64,000 bases of DNA from an uncultured bacterium. GTDB taxonomy: Bacteria > Cyanobacteriota > Vampirovibrionia > Gastranaerophilales > Gastranaerophilaceae. The position numbers and the translations under genes are program-made. The DNA lies in NCBI GenBank assembly GCA_902462155.1, contig CABQAQ010000002.1, positions 62,001-126,000 of the forward strand, in the 5' to 3' direction. Of the stretch, positions 7,265 through 15,957 are shown one piece after another (the first letter of the stretch is position 1; every line of letters starts with the position of its first letter). The notes beneath the pieces are model-generated. The model saw nothing but the letters and a program-made list of their open reading frames with translations, ran no database searches and was not told the DNA's origin.

Positions 7265-7591
7265 TTAGTTAATTTTTGAATTATTAAATATTGTTTTTAT
7301 TCGGCAGATTAAGTTGAAAATTGCAGCGTACAAATTTGATAGAATTATAAATGATAAGTAACTACCAAGTTGCTCATAGTTACTAAGATCACTTAGGCTG
7401 AATAATAGTACTATTAAAGTAATTACTTGTGTTGCTATTTGAATAAATGTTCCTATTTTATTTAATTTATTTTTTACTTCATACCTTGCATATAAGGCTG
7501 CAGTAAAAATAAGTAAACCTGTAAACATTACTATTGACCAGATATTTACATAAAGCTCTAAAAAATTAAAAATTTCGTAAAATATTTCCAT
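7265..7591 (-). CDS. Small membrane protein, unknown
   Basis: 108 residues with three hydrophobic segments (about 18-36, 48-66, 78-96) separated by short charged loops. An AGGGAA ribosome-binding site lies just ahead of the ATG. It has no recognisable family motif. It is convergent with the uracil-DNA glycosylase, with the two stop codons almost touching, and is about 80 bp beyond the DMT permease on the same strand. Confidence 0.6.
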   Translation of the reverse strand: MEIFYEIFNFLELYVNIWSIVMFTGLLIFTAALYARYEVKNKLNKIGTFIQIATQVITLIVLLFSLSDLSNYEQLGSYLSFIILSNLYAAIFNLICRIKTIFNNSKIN

Positions 7592-7671
7592 TATAGTTCC
7601 CTTTTATAATTAATAATTTTTATTATAAATTAAATATTTCTTATTCATAAATTATACGATTGGATAATTAA

Positions 7672-8553
7672 TCAGGCTAATAAAATAATTATAATGGCTC
7701 CGGTGATCATTATTACAGTTCCAAATATTTTTTTTAAGTTGATTTTCTCATTAAAATATTTATATCCAAAAAATAAACTTAACAATATTGATAGTTGAAA
7801 TAATGATAATGCTAAGCCTACATTGAGCTTACTAAATATGTAATTTGTACTTAGTTGCATTATTCCAAAAAATATAGCTAAATATATTAAATTAATTATA
7901 TTTGTTTTATTTATAATAAGTTTATTAAATGTTTTAAAATCTTTTTTAAAAGTAATTAAAAACAATATAAAAGAAAATATAGCGCCAAAGATACTCCAAA
8001 AAAACAAACTCTGTAAAATAGACGAGTTTATTATCATTTCTTTTATAACAACAGCTTCTATGGCTGTAAATATTAAAGCTAAGATACGATATAATATACT
8101 TTTTGTTTTTAAATGGCTTGATATTTTATTATTAGAAGTATTTGAGTTATTTATTACAAAATAACTTCCTATTAAAATAAATAATAAACCTAACAATGAT
8201 ATTAAATTAACGAACTCTTTTAAGAAAAAAACATTTATGAATAGGGCAATTAAAGGTTTATAGGAATTTATAGGAACTAAAACTGATAGTTCTCCATTTT
8301 GAAGCGATTTTATTAAAAAACCATTACCTAAAGAATTAAACACTCCACTTAATATTGAGTATAACCAAAATTTAGAATTTAAGTTATCAACTAAGTTTAT
8401 ATTAAGCAATAGTATACAAAATATACTTACTATTAAGCTTACAAGAAAATTTATTAAAAAAGGATTAATTATTTTTTTTATTAATTTTTTTTGATAGACA
8501 TTAGTTATAGCATTAGAAAATATTCTTATTAATACAATAAAGCTTAAGATCAT
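7672..8553 (-). CDS. EamA/DMT-superfamily permease
   Basis: 293 residues, almost wholly hydrophobic, with about ten predicted helices in two similar halves. The end of the first half shows P-I-N-S-Y-K-P-L-I-A-L, then F-L-K-E-F-V-N-L, the 'P-x-x-x...F-L-x-E' pattern of EamA repeats. The second half repeats it with F-G-Y-K-Y-F-N-E-K-I. These carriers move small metabolites, often amino-acid or sugar derivatives; the substrate is not predictable. It starts 4 bp after the ketopantoate-reductase stop and is surely cotranscribed with it. Confidence 0.8.
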   Translation of the reverse strand: MILSFIVLIRIFSNAITNVYQKKLIKKIINPFLINFLVSLIVSIFCILLLNINLVDNLNSKFWLYSILSGVFNSLGNGFLIKSLQNGELSVLVPINSYKPLIALFINVFFLKEFVNLISLLGLLFILIGSYFVINNSNTSNNKISSHLKTKSILYRILALIFTAIEAVVIKEMIINSSILQSLFFWSIFGAIFSFILFLITFKKDFKTFNKLIINKTNIINLIYLAIFFGIMQLSTNYIFSKLNVGLALSLFQLSILLSLFFGYKYFNEKINLKKIFGTVIMITGAIIIILLA

Positions 8554-8557
8554 GTAT

Positions 8558-9550
8558 TTAGCTATTAAACTCCTTATTTTTTGTTGTATTATATTGTAAT
8601 TCCAACTGATTTTTTTCTTCTATTATATTAATAAGATCTAGAAACATTTTATTATAAGGAGTATTTATATTAAATTTTTTTCCAAGGTCAACTATATGTT
8701 TAGCAAAAATATCTACCTCTGTTTTTTGTTTCATAATAACATCTTGAAGCATTGAAGTTTTTGCACTTGGTAGCATTTCATCAAGTGTTTTTAAAGCTTC
8801 AGGAATTAGATTATTTGTGTTTTTAATACCGTTAACTATTGCTAAACTTTTTACTTCTTCCATTAAATTTATTAATAATTCTTTTGCTAAAGTTGATTTT
8901 TGTAAAATAAAAAAAGGTGTATTTAAAACAGCAGATACTTGATTAAATGCTATATTTATCATAAATTTTTTCCAACGAGAATAATGAATATCTTCTGGAA
9001 TTTCATAATCAATATTTAGTTTATCAAAGAAATTTTTAACAGAGATTACTCTACTATCATTTTTGTTATTATCATTAGACCCAAAGACTATTTTACCTAT
9101 TCCATCAAATAATACTTCTCTGTTTTTTCGTGTACTTGTATGTCCTATGAAGTAAGAATATAGTATATGCTTTTCTGAATATTTTTCAATTAAAATTTCT
9201 TCACTTTTAATACCATTTAATAAAGAAAGTATAATAGTGTCTTCTTTAATAAATTTTTCAATACTGTTAACAATTTCAACTATACTAGGATTTTTGACTG
9301 CAATAATTATTAAGTCTGCTTTAAAATTAGTAAGATTATCAGATAGTATATAATCAAAATTATATACACTGTGATTAAAAATTAAAGGAGTTTCTTTATA
9401 TCTACTTAATCTTTTTTGATCAACAAGTACTTTGATCTGAAAACTATTGTCAAATTTACAAAATTTTTCAAAAGCTTCTTTAATTTTTACAGCATAGATA
9501 CTACCAATAGCACCTAAACCACAGATTAAAACTTTTTTAATATTGCTCAT
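8558..9550 (-). CDS. panE: 2-dehydropantoate 2-reductase-like (ketopantoate reductase family)
   Basis: 330 residues. The N-terminal Rossmann motif is I-C-G-L-G-A-I-G-S (9-17). A-V-K-N (about 85-88) is the family's substrate/cofactor-contacting lysine region, and the C-terminal helical domain starts with R-W-K-K-F-M-I-N-I-A-F-N (about 190-201) and includes M-L-Q-D-V near 265. The family reduces ketopantoate with NADPH in pantothenate synthesis, but related enzymes act on other 2-oxoacids. Its tight pairing with a DMT permease, rather than panB or panC, leaves the substrate open. Confidence 0.8.
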   Translation of the reverse strand: MSNIKKVLICGLGAIGSIYAVKIKEAFEKFCKFDNSFQIKVLVDQKRLSRYKETPLIFNHSVYNFDYILSDNLTNFKADLIIIAVKNPSIVEIVNSIEKFIKEDTIILSLLNGIKSEEILIEKYSEKHILYSYFIGHTSTRKNREVLFDGIGKIVFGSNDNNKNDSRVISVKNFFDKLNIDYEIPEDIHYSRWKKFMINIAFNQVSAVLNTPFFILQKSTLAKELLINLMEEVKSLAIVNGIKNTNNLIPEALKTLDEMLPSAKTSMLQDVIMKQKTEVDIFAKHIVDLGKKFNINTPYNKMFLDLINIIEEKNQLELQYNTTKNKEFNS

Positions 9551-9616
9551 TTCTTAAATCCATATTATATGTTAAATCAATTGAGATTTTATATTATAGT
9601 AGATTATTTATCACTA

Positions 9617-11236
9617 TTAATTATTGTTACTTAGATTTAATTTATTCAGATACTTTTGTGCTTTTATCTCAGCATTTTCAAAGCTTAAACAGATATCTTG
9701 ACGTTTTATATATTTTAATATTCCAATTCTTAATAAAGTATCTGCTATCATTTTATCTTTTAAAACTAACTTTACTTCTATTTTTTTGTCTTTTAATCTT
9801 AAAATTATATCCTCTAAAGTGAAAATAGCAGATAAATCCATACATTGAATATTTTTACAATTTAAGATGACACACTTAGTATCAATTGTGCCATTAATAT
9901 TCGCAGCAACCATAGAAGCTGAACCAAAGAAAAATATGCCACTTATATTAATAACTTGTATATAATTATAAGTTTTTTCTTCTATTTCTTTTTCTCTAGA
10001 ATCAAATTCTTCAGATTCATAATTGTTAATAGTATTAATATCAACTTCCATTCTTTTAGCAACTCTTGAAGCAAACAGTAAAGAAGCAAGCACTATACCT
10101 ACACCTACAGCAAAGATTAGATCATCAAAAACAGTAATGAAAAATACAAGCAACATAACAATTAAGTCATGTTTTGGTATTTCACTTATTATACGTATAA
10201 GTTTATAATCAATAATATCAATACCAACCTTTATTAAAATACCGGCTAAAACAGCTAAAGGAACCATAGAAGCATACGGAGCTAAAAATAATAAAACAAA
10301 GACCAAAAATATAGACTGTATAATTCCTGAAAGTTGAGTTTTTGCTCCGGATTTTACATTTACAACAGTCCTCATAGTTGCTCCGGCCCCTACCAGACCT
10401 CCAAATATAGAGCAAACTAAATTACCTAAGCCTTGACCTATAAGTTCTCTATTTGACTGGTGCTTTGTTTTTGTTATTGAATCAGCAACTAAAGATGTTA
10501 ATAAAGAATCAATAGACCCAAGTAATGCTAATGTAAAAGCTATAGGTATAATTTTTGTAAATTCTATCAAAGAAATAGGGGCTAGCTGTATACTAGGGAA
10601 TCCAGATGGTATAGTTCCTATCGTTGCGGTATTAAAATTATAAATTACACTTATGATAGTAACAACTATTAAAGCTATTAAAGTTGAAGGGATAACTTTT
10701 GCAATTTTTTTAGGAGTAAATATGATAATAACTAGAGTAAGAAGTCCTAATATTAAACTTTTAGGGTTATAATCAGGGAATGCCATTATTATACTTTTAA
10801 TAGAATCAATAGTAGACCCTTGTAATTCAAGTCCAAGAAGTGGATTTAATTGAAGCAAAATAATAATGACCCCTATACCGCTCATAAATCCTGAGATTAC
10901 GGGATAAGGAACATAATGAATAAATTTACCTAATTTTAATATTCCAAATAATATCTGTAAAATTCCAGCTAAAAACATAGCGGCAAATACAATTTTTAAA
11001 TTATTTGGGTACATAGCAACAATTGAAGCAACAACAACAGTCATAGGACCTGTCGGACCAGATATTTGAGTTTTTGTTCCACCTACTAAGGAAGCAAAAA
11101 AGCATAAAAATATTGCACCATATAATCCGGCAGCTGCACCTAAACCACTTGAAGCGCCAAATGCTAAAGCTAAAGGTAATGCTATTATACCGGCTGTTAT
11201 TCCACCAAAAAAATCACCTTTTATATTCTTAATCAT
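9617..11236 (-). CDS. SulP-family anion transporter with STAS domain
   Basis: 539 residues. The membrane domain (about 1-390) has the SulP features: G-I-I-A-L-P-L-A-L-A-F-G (17-28), a S-G-P-T-G-P-M-T-V motif (about 59-67), and T-L-A-L-L-G-S-I-D-S-L-L-T-S (about 234-247). Residues about 420-525 form a STAS domain, with V-I-L-N-C-K-N-I-Q-C-M-D-L-S-A near the loop that in anti-sigma antagonists carries the phosphorylated Ser. The substrate could be sulfate, bicarbonate or other anions; the SulP family includes the cyanobacterial BicA bicarbonate carrier. It is divergent from recJ. Confidence 0.9.
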   Translation of the reverse strand: MIKNIKGDFFGGITAGIIALPLALAFGASSGLGAAAGLYGAIFLCFFASLVGGTKTQISGPTGPMTVVVASIVAMYPNNLKIVFAAMFLAGILQILFGILKLGKFIHYVPYPVISGFMSGIGVIIILLQLNPLLGLELQGSTIDSIKSIIMAFPDYNPKSLILGLLTLVIIIFTPKKIAKVIPSTLIALIVVTIISVIYNFNTATIGTIPSGFPSIQLAPISLIEFTKIIPIAFTLALLGSIDSLLTSLVADSITKTKHQSNRELIGQGLGNLVCSIFGGLVGAGATMRTVVNVKSGAKTQLSGIIQSIFLVFVLLFLAPYASMVPLAVLAGILIKVGIDIIDYKLIRIISEIPKHDLIVMLLVFFITVFDDLIFAVGVGIVLASLLFASRVAKRMEVDINTINNYESEEFDSREKEIEEKTYNYIQVINISGIFFFGSASMVAANINGTIDTKCVILNCKNIQCMDLSAIFTLEDIILRLKDKKIEVKLVLKDKMIADTLLRIGILKYIKRQDICLSFENAEIKAQKYLNKLNLSNNN

Positions 11237-11351
11237 TTTCTTATTAATTCTTCTTTCTTTGTTACTTTATTTCGACTTATTTTACTCTTTATTTTATCAC
11301 TATGATAATTTAATAATTTATCTTGATTTTAAATTTTTACATTTCTTAAAT

Positions 11352-11373
11352 CTTTTATATTGTAATATAAAAG
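11352..11373. promoter_or_regulatory. Perfect 22 bp palindrome upstream of recJ
   Basis: CTTTTATATT / AATATAAAAG arms of 10 bp around a 2 nt GT centre. It lies 48 bp before the recJ start in the divergent sulP-recJ intergenic region. With almost no loop it would not make a good RNA hairpin, so a protein-binding operator is more likely. Confidence 0.35.
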
Positions 11374-11421
11374 AAAAGAAATTTATAAAAAGAAGAAAAC
11401 TATTTATTAAGTGAGGTGTTT

Positions 11422-13959
11422 TTGAATAAGTCTTGGATGATTAAATCTTTAAATCATAATCTGCTTTCTAATGAAATAATTAAAGCATCGTTTAATAACA
11501 AAATTTTAGCTACGTTGCTTATAAATAGAAAAATTGATACGGTAGACAAAATTAATAAATTCTTAAACCCTCTTGATATTAAATTTATTCATCCAAAAAA
11601 TTTTAATGATATGGAAAAAGCTATATTGAGGGTTATGAAAGCTATTGAAACTCATCAAAAAATAGTGATCTATGGTGATTTTGATGCTGACGGTATTAAC
11701 TCTTGTGCTCTTTTGTATAAAACTCTTTTATTTCTTGGGGCTGATGTTATATATTATATTCCAAATAGAGAACTTGAAAGTCACGGTTTAAATACAAAAG
11801 CTATTGTCAAACTAATATCAAAGGAAAAAGTAAAGTTAATAATTACTTGTGATTGTGGAATTACAGATATTGATGAAGTTAAATTTGCAAAATCTTTTAA
11901 TGTTGACACTATAATTACGGATCATCACACGCCTATAGATCAACTTCCTTTAGCCTATGCAATTATTAATCCAAAAGTTGAAAATAATTTAAATGAGGAT
12001 TTGTCCTTTGAAGATATTGAATCTTTAAATCAATTAGCAGGTGTTGGTGTGGCCTTTAAATTTGCTTATGCTCTGTTAGAAAAATATGATAAAATCCAAT
12101 TTTCAAATGATCTATTAGTATTTGTATCTATAGGCACAATAGGAGATGTTGTCCCCTTACTTAATGAAAATAGAGCCTTTGTTTCTATGGGACTTAAATT
12201 AATAGAAAATGGAGCACATAAAGGTATCTCTAAATTATTTAAATCAACAGGTTATAATTTTGATAGTGGAATTACAAGTGAAATGATCGCCTATGGGATA
12301 GTTCCAAGATTAAATGCTGCAGGTCGCATTGATTCTGTTGAGCCGGCAATAAAATTATTGGTTTCTGATAATGATTATGAACTTGATCTTTCGGTTGAAA
12401 CTTTAAATAATTTTAATAAAATAAGACAGAAAATTTCTGATGATATTTACAAAGATGCTATAAAAAAACTAGAAAAAGAAAACTTGAAAGATAATGATGC
12501 TATAATTTTATTTGATCCATCTTGGCATATAGGGATTATAGGTATTGTAGCTTCTAGGCTTGTAGAAGAATTTAATCGACCTGTATTTTTAATGACAAAA
12601 GAGGAAACAACTAATTTAATCAGATGTTCTGCTCGTGGGGTAAAAGAAATTAATTTGCATCAATTAATCTGTGAATTTCAACAGTATTTTGAATTCTATG
12701 GTGGACATTATAGTGCTTGTGGGTTAGCTTTTTATGAAAGCAACATTTCTTTTAATGATTTAAAACTTAAACTTAATTCCAGAATTAATGAGCTTACTTT
12801 AGATCTTAATTATGTTCATAATATTTTTATAGATTGTGAATTAAAGTTAAGTGATATTAATATTGAGTTGGTTAATTTATTAAAATTTTTAGAACCAATT
12901 GGAGAAAAAGTTGATACTCCTTTATTCTTATTAAAAAATATGCAACTTAAAAATCTTAGAACAATTGGCTCTAATAATAATCATATAAAATTTTCAGTAA
13001 CAAAAAATGAAGAAGATAATACACAAGATTCCGGTATAATTATGGATTGTATCTGGTGGAATCATAATAAGATAGGGGCTGAAATTAGCGATAAAACTGA
13101 TATAGTTTTTTCACCAAAATTAAATACATTTAACGGAAAAACATCTATTCAACTTATGATTCAAGATTTAAAATTACAAGAACCATTAGATAAAAGTTTA
13201 AAGAATAACTCAAGATTAAAAGGAAAAGAAGTTAGTTTAGAAAATATAAAAAATTTAGATAAAAATGGAAATATTTTTGATTTTCTTCTTAAGAAAAACA
13301 TCAAAGTATTTGACCATAGGTATAAAAATAATATAAATTTACAGGTAGATAATTATATTAAAAATTTGAATAATCAAGATAAAGCATTTGTATTCATTGA
13401 AAATCAAGAAATTTTAAATCAAATACGTAACTATAAAGAAATTGTTAAATATATAGGTAATAGAAATAATATTTTAAAGGCAAATCATTTATTTTTATAT
13501 GACTATCCTTATTCAGAAGAACTATTAAATAATTTGTTGATTAACAGTCAGACTAAATATTTACATTTAATGAGATATGATCTTAATTTATCTGATATTG
13601 AAATATTCTTTAAGAATTTATCCGGTATGTTAAGATATGGTGCAAATTATAAAAATGGTAAAGTTTCTTTAGATAGTTTACTTGTACGTTTATCTTCTGA
13701 TATTGAAGTTTTAAAACTTGCTTTAGAGTTATTTGAAAATGTAAATATGATAAAAATTAATCTACTATATGATAATGATTTAAAATATACTTTTTTAAAT
13801 TCTGTAGAAACTTCTTTAATAAAATCAAACGATTTATATCAACAACTTCAAGTTTTATATGAAAAGCATATAGAATTTAGAAAAGAGCTACTTCATTGCC
13901 AAGTAGCTCAACATTCTCGTAATATAAATAATCATTCGGAATTAATTAAAAAAAATTAA
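11422..13959 (+). CDS. recJ: Single-stranded-DNA-specific 5'-3' exonuclease RecJ, long form
   Basis: 845 residues from TTG 11422, preferred because GAGG (11413-11416) is 5 nt ahead; GTG 11416 overlaps that site. Catalytic motifs of the DHH family are present in order: I-Y-G-D-F-D-A-D-G (about 80-88), T-C-D-C-G-I-T-D (about 137-144), T-D-H-H (about 160-163) and G-G-H-Y-S-A-C-G (about 430-437). An OB-fold region follows (to about 580). The last 260 residues go beyond the size of E. coli RecJ and resemble the extra C-terminal domain of Firmicutes-type RecJ. The role is end resection in recombination and base-excision or mismatch repair. The gene is convergent with 13966-14430. Confidence 0.93.
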   Translation: MNKSWMIKSLNHNLLSNEIIKASFNNKILATLLINRKIDTVDKINKFLNPLDIKFIHPKNFNDMEKAILRVMKAIETHQKIVIYGDFDADGINSCALLYKTLLFLGADVIYYIPNRELESHGLNTKAIVKLISKEKVKLIITCDCGITDIDEVKFAKSFNVDTIITDHHTPIDQLPLAYAIINPKVENNLNEDLSFEDIESLNQLAGVGVAFKFAYALLEKYDKIQFSNDLLVFVSIGTIGDVVPLLNENRAFVSMGLKLIENGAHKGISKLFKSTGYNFDSGITSEMIAYGIVPRLNAAGRIDSVEPAIKLLVSDNDYELDLSVETLNNFNKIRQKISDDIYKDAIKKLEKENLKDNDAIILFDPSWHIGIIGIVASRLVEEFNRPVFLMTKEETTNLIRCSARGVKEINLHQLICEFQQYFEFYGGHYSACGLAFYESNISFNDLKLKLNSRINELTLDLNYVHNIFIDCELKLSDINIELVNLLKFLEPIGEKVDTPLFLLKNMQLKNLRTIGSNNNHIKFSVTKNEEDNTQDSGIIMDCIWWNHNKIGAEISDKTDIVFSPKLNTFNGKTSIQLMIQDLKLQEPLDKSLKNNSRLKGKEVSLENIKNLDKNGNIFDFLLKKNIKVFDHRYKNNINLQVDNYIKNLNNQDKAFVFIENQEILNQIRNYKEIVKYIGNRNNILKANHLFLYDYPYSEELLNNLLINSQTKYLHLMRYDLNLSDIEIFFKNLSGMLRYGANYKNGKVSLDSLLVRLSSDIEVLKLALELFENVNMIKINLLYDNDLKYTFLNSVETSLIKSNDLYQQLQVLYEKHIEFRKELLHCQVAQHSRNINNHSELIKKN

Positions 13960-13965
13960 TAAGTT

Positions 13966-14430
13966 TTAAGGCATATTCTTTTTAATTTCTTCTTTTGTTT
14001 TGTCAATTGATCTAATTCGTTTTTCAAGAGATTTTACTTCTTTTGCCAAATTTTTTCTATTTTGCTTTACCAACTTATAGTTTGCATCAACATCGGAGTA
14101 TTTATTTTTTAGATCAATTAAATTATTTCTCATTTCTACTTGAGCATTATCTAATTTGAAAAGAGCACTTTGAAAATTATCTGTTTGACTAGAAGAAGAT
14201 GATGTTGATACTGATGACGATGATGAATTGAAACTATTTGATATTTTATTAATTGTATTGCTACTACTGTTATTTTTGTTACCAGCAGTACTTTTAAAAT
14301 TACTTGGTTGATATTGGCTATCTATATTTATAGGTTCAAAGATCATACCATCAGCAAACGCAGAATTTGTTAAAAAATAATAAACTGCTAATAACAATAA
14401 TGTAAATACACTTTTAGATAGTTTATTCAT
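13966..14430 (-). CDS. Exported protein, Ser/Asn-rich linker plus coiled coil
   Basis: 154 residues. A signal peptide (1-26, ending N-S-A-F-A-D) is followed by a disordered region (about 35-85) very rich in Ser and Asn. The last 65 residues form a likely coiled coil (A-Q-V-E-M-R-N-N-L-I-D-L-K-N-K-Y to the end) full of Lys, Glu and Leu. No enzyme motif is visible, so it may be a periplasmic structural or adaptor protein. A strong AAAGGAGG site precedes the ATG, and a 15 bp perfect inverted repeat (14445-14483) abuts that site. Confidence 0.7.
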   Translation of the reverse strand: MNKLSKSVFTLLLLAVYYFLTNSAFADGMIFEPINIDSQYQPSNFKSTAGNKNNSSSNTINKISNSFNSSSSSVSTSSSSSQTDNFQSALFKLDNAQVEMRNNLIDLKNKYSDVDANYKLVKQNRKNLAKEVKSLEKRIRSIDKTKEEIKKNMP

Positions 14431-14444
14431 AAATATTAACCTCC

Positions 14445-14483
14445 TTTAATTCTATTTTATCATACTATTAAAATAGAATTAAA
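14445..14483. promoter_or_regulatory. 15 bp perfect inverted repeat overlapping a Shine-Dalgarno site
   Basis: Arms TTTAATTCTATTTTA (14445-14459) and TAAAATAGAATTAAA (14469-14483) around a 9 nt loop. On the minus strand the second arm of the hairpin runs straight into AAAGGAGG, the ribosome-binding site of the exported protein gene ending at 14430. Folding could therefore mask or position that site. There is no T-run after it in that direction, which argues against a terminator. Confidence 0.5.
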
Positions 14484-14502
14484 GCGAAATTAAATCATAT
14501 AA

Positions 14503-14703
14503 TTAGTTTAAAAAATTTCTAAGATTATTTATAATTAAATTTAAATGGCATTGTTGAGGTACTTTAGCACAAAAATTAATTTTATTTTTATATAATTGTA
14601 AATCTTGATTCTTTGTATCTCTTATAATAAGTTCTTTATCTTGTTTTTTAGCACTATAAATATAATTTAATCTATTTGAATAATTTATCTTATTTACTTT
14701 CAT
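14503..14703 (-). CDS. Small protein with K-I-N-F-C-A motif
   Basis: 66 residues, Lys/Asn-rich and predicted soluble. It contains K-I-N-F-C-A-K-V (about residues 41-48), similar in shape to K-I-S-F-K-A in the membrane protein at 2377-3054. A GAAAGAG ribosome-binding site precedes the ATG. It lies between mscS and the exported coiled-coil gene on the same strand. It is small and could be a peptide substrate or a remnant. Function unknown. Confidence 0.5.
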   Translation of the reverse strand: MKVNKINYSNRLNYIYSAKKQDKELIIRDTKNQDLQLYKNKINFCAKVPQQCHLNLIINNLRNFLN

Positions 14704-14775
14704 TTTTACTCTTTCATTAATAATATAATTACTTTAGAAAGTTAACATAATAAGGTTATATTAGATAATCTCCAC

Positions 14776-15609
14776 TTAGCTATTCTTGAGGATAATATCT
14801 TGTGTTGGATAAGCAAAATCAAGATTATTCTGATTAAATTTTGCATATATTTCGCTTAAAACTTCTGCTTTAACTTCTTGATATGAATTGAAACTAGTTT
14901 TAGATGTATAAGTAAGTAATAAAATATTTACAGAATATTCCCCTAAAGAATCTAATTCTACTATATTGTCATTTTCTATAATACTTTCATTATTTTTTAA
15001 AATATCTTTAATAATTTTTATAGCAATATTTATTTGTTCATCTGAAACATTATATGTAAGGCTAATAATTTCTCGTATAGGCCGTTTTTTTCTGTAAGAA
15101 TTGTTTATTATTGTAGAATTAGCTGTAATATTATTAGGAATAACTATTAAAGAATCATCAAAAGATCGGATTTTTGTTGAACGGAAATTAATATCCTCAA
15201 TTATACCTTCTACATCTTTATTATTAATTGATTGATTAATTACAACATAATCTCCAATTTTAAATACACGATCAGCTATTAAAGATATAGACCCAAAAAT
15301 ATTAGAAATACTTTCTTTAGCAGCAAAACCAATAGCTAAACCACCAACACCTAACCCTGCTATTATTGAGTTTACAGGTATACCATGTGTTTGACATACT
15401 GTAATTATTACAAAAAATAATATTAAAGTTTTTAATGTTTTATTTAATAGTGGTAAAAATCTTGAAAATAAACTATCGTGTTGATTACGGTTTAACATAT
15501 TATTTAAGTAAATATCAAATTTATCTATTAGTTTATAGCTTATAATTACTAAAATAATTAATAGAATATATACTGCTATCACATTAAAATTATTGAAAAT
15601 AAATTCCAT
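14776..15609 (-). CDS. Small-conductance mechanosensitive channel, MscS family
   Basis: 277 residues, the size of the compact MscS type. It has N-terminal membrane helices (about 10-30 and 55-80) and the Gly/Ala-packed pore helix G-L-G-V-G-G-L-A-I-G-F-A-A-K-E-S (about 85-100). The beta domain follows with F-K-I-G-D-Y-V-V-I (about 115-123), G-I-I-E-D-I-N-F-R-S-T-K-I-R (about 135-148) and V-I-P-N (about 156-159). The channel opens on osmotic downshock to release solutes. Confidence 0.93.
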   Translation of the reverse strand: MEFIFNNFNVIAVYILLIILVIISYKLIDKFDIYLNNMLNRNQHDSLFSRFLPLLNKTLKTLILFFVIITVCQTHGIPVNSIIAGLGVGGLAIGFAAKESISNIFGSISLIADRVFKIGDYVVINQSINNKDVEGIIEDINFRSTKIRSFDDSLIVIPNNITANSTIINNSYRKKRPIREIISLTYNVSDEQINIAIKIIKDILKNNESIIENDNIVELDSLGEYSVNILLLTYTSKTSFNSYQEVKAEVLSEIYAKFNQNNLDFAYPTQDIILKNS

Positions 15610-15661
15610 AAAATATCCTTTTTAAACTTTATAAATAATTAAAACCATTTTTATGCTTATA

Positions 15662-15670
15662 TGATATAAT
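15662..15670 (+). promoter_or_regulatory. Extended -10 promoter (TGATATAAT)
   Basis: TG-A-TATAAT, 38 bp upstream of the PC4-like gene start, followed by a clear AAAAAGGAG ribosome-binding site (15690s). The same nonamer precedes gatC. Confidence 0.5.
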
Positions 15671-15708
15671 TTTAGATAATAATAAATGAAAAAAGGAGAA
15701 TATACAAT

Positions 15709-15957
15709 ATGTCAGATGGGCAAAAAAATTTAGCTATAATTTCAAGATCCGCTACAGAACAACTACAAATAGCAGTAAAAGAATATAAAGGTAAAAGCTA
15801 TTTAGATTTAAGAATCTTTTATACTACCGATGATGGAGCCAACTGGTTACCTACAAAAAAAGGGGTAACTGTTTCTCCTGAAAATCTTTCTATATTAAAA
15901 GATGCTATTGATAAAGCTATGGAAGAATTATTAACTTCTAGTACTGATGAAGAATAA
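15709..15957 (+). CDS. PC4/YdbC-like single-stranded-nucleic-acid-binding protein
   Basis: 82 residues. The pattern of an N-terminal strand (L-A-I-I-S-R-S), then R-I-F-Y-T-T-D-D-G-A-N-W-L-P-T-K-K-G and V-S-P-E-N-L-S-I-L-K-D-A-I-D-K-A matches the PC4/p15 fold: a curved beta sheet followed by one helix that dimerises and binds single-stranded DNA. Its stop overlaps the start of priA by 11 bp, so the two are translated together. This suggests that the protein works with PriA on single-stranded DNA at restarted forks, which is an inference from context. Confidence 0.8.
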   Translation: MSDGQKNLAIISRSATEQLQIAVKEYKGKSYLDLRIFYTTDDGANWLPTKKGVTVSPENLSILKDAIDKAMEELLTSSTDEE

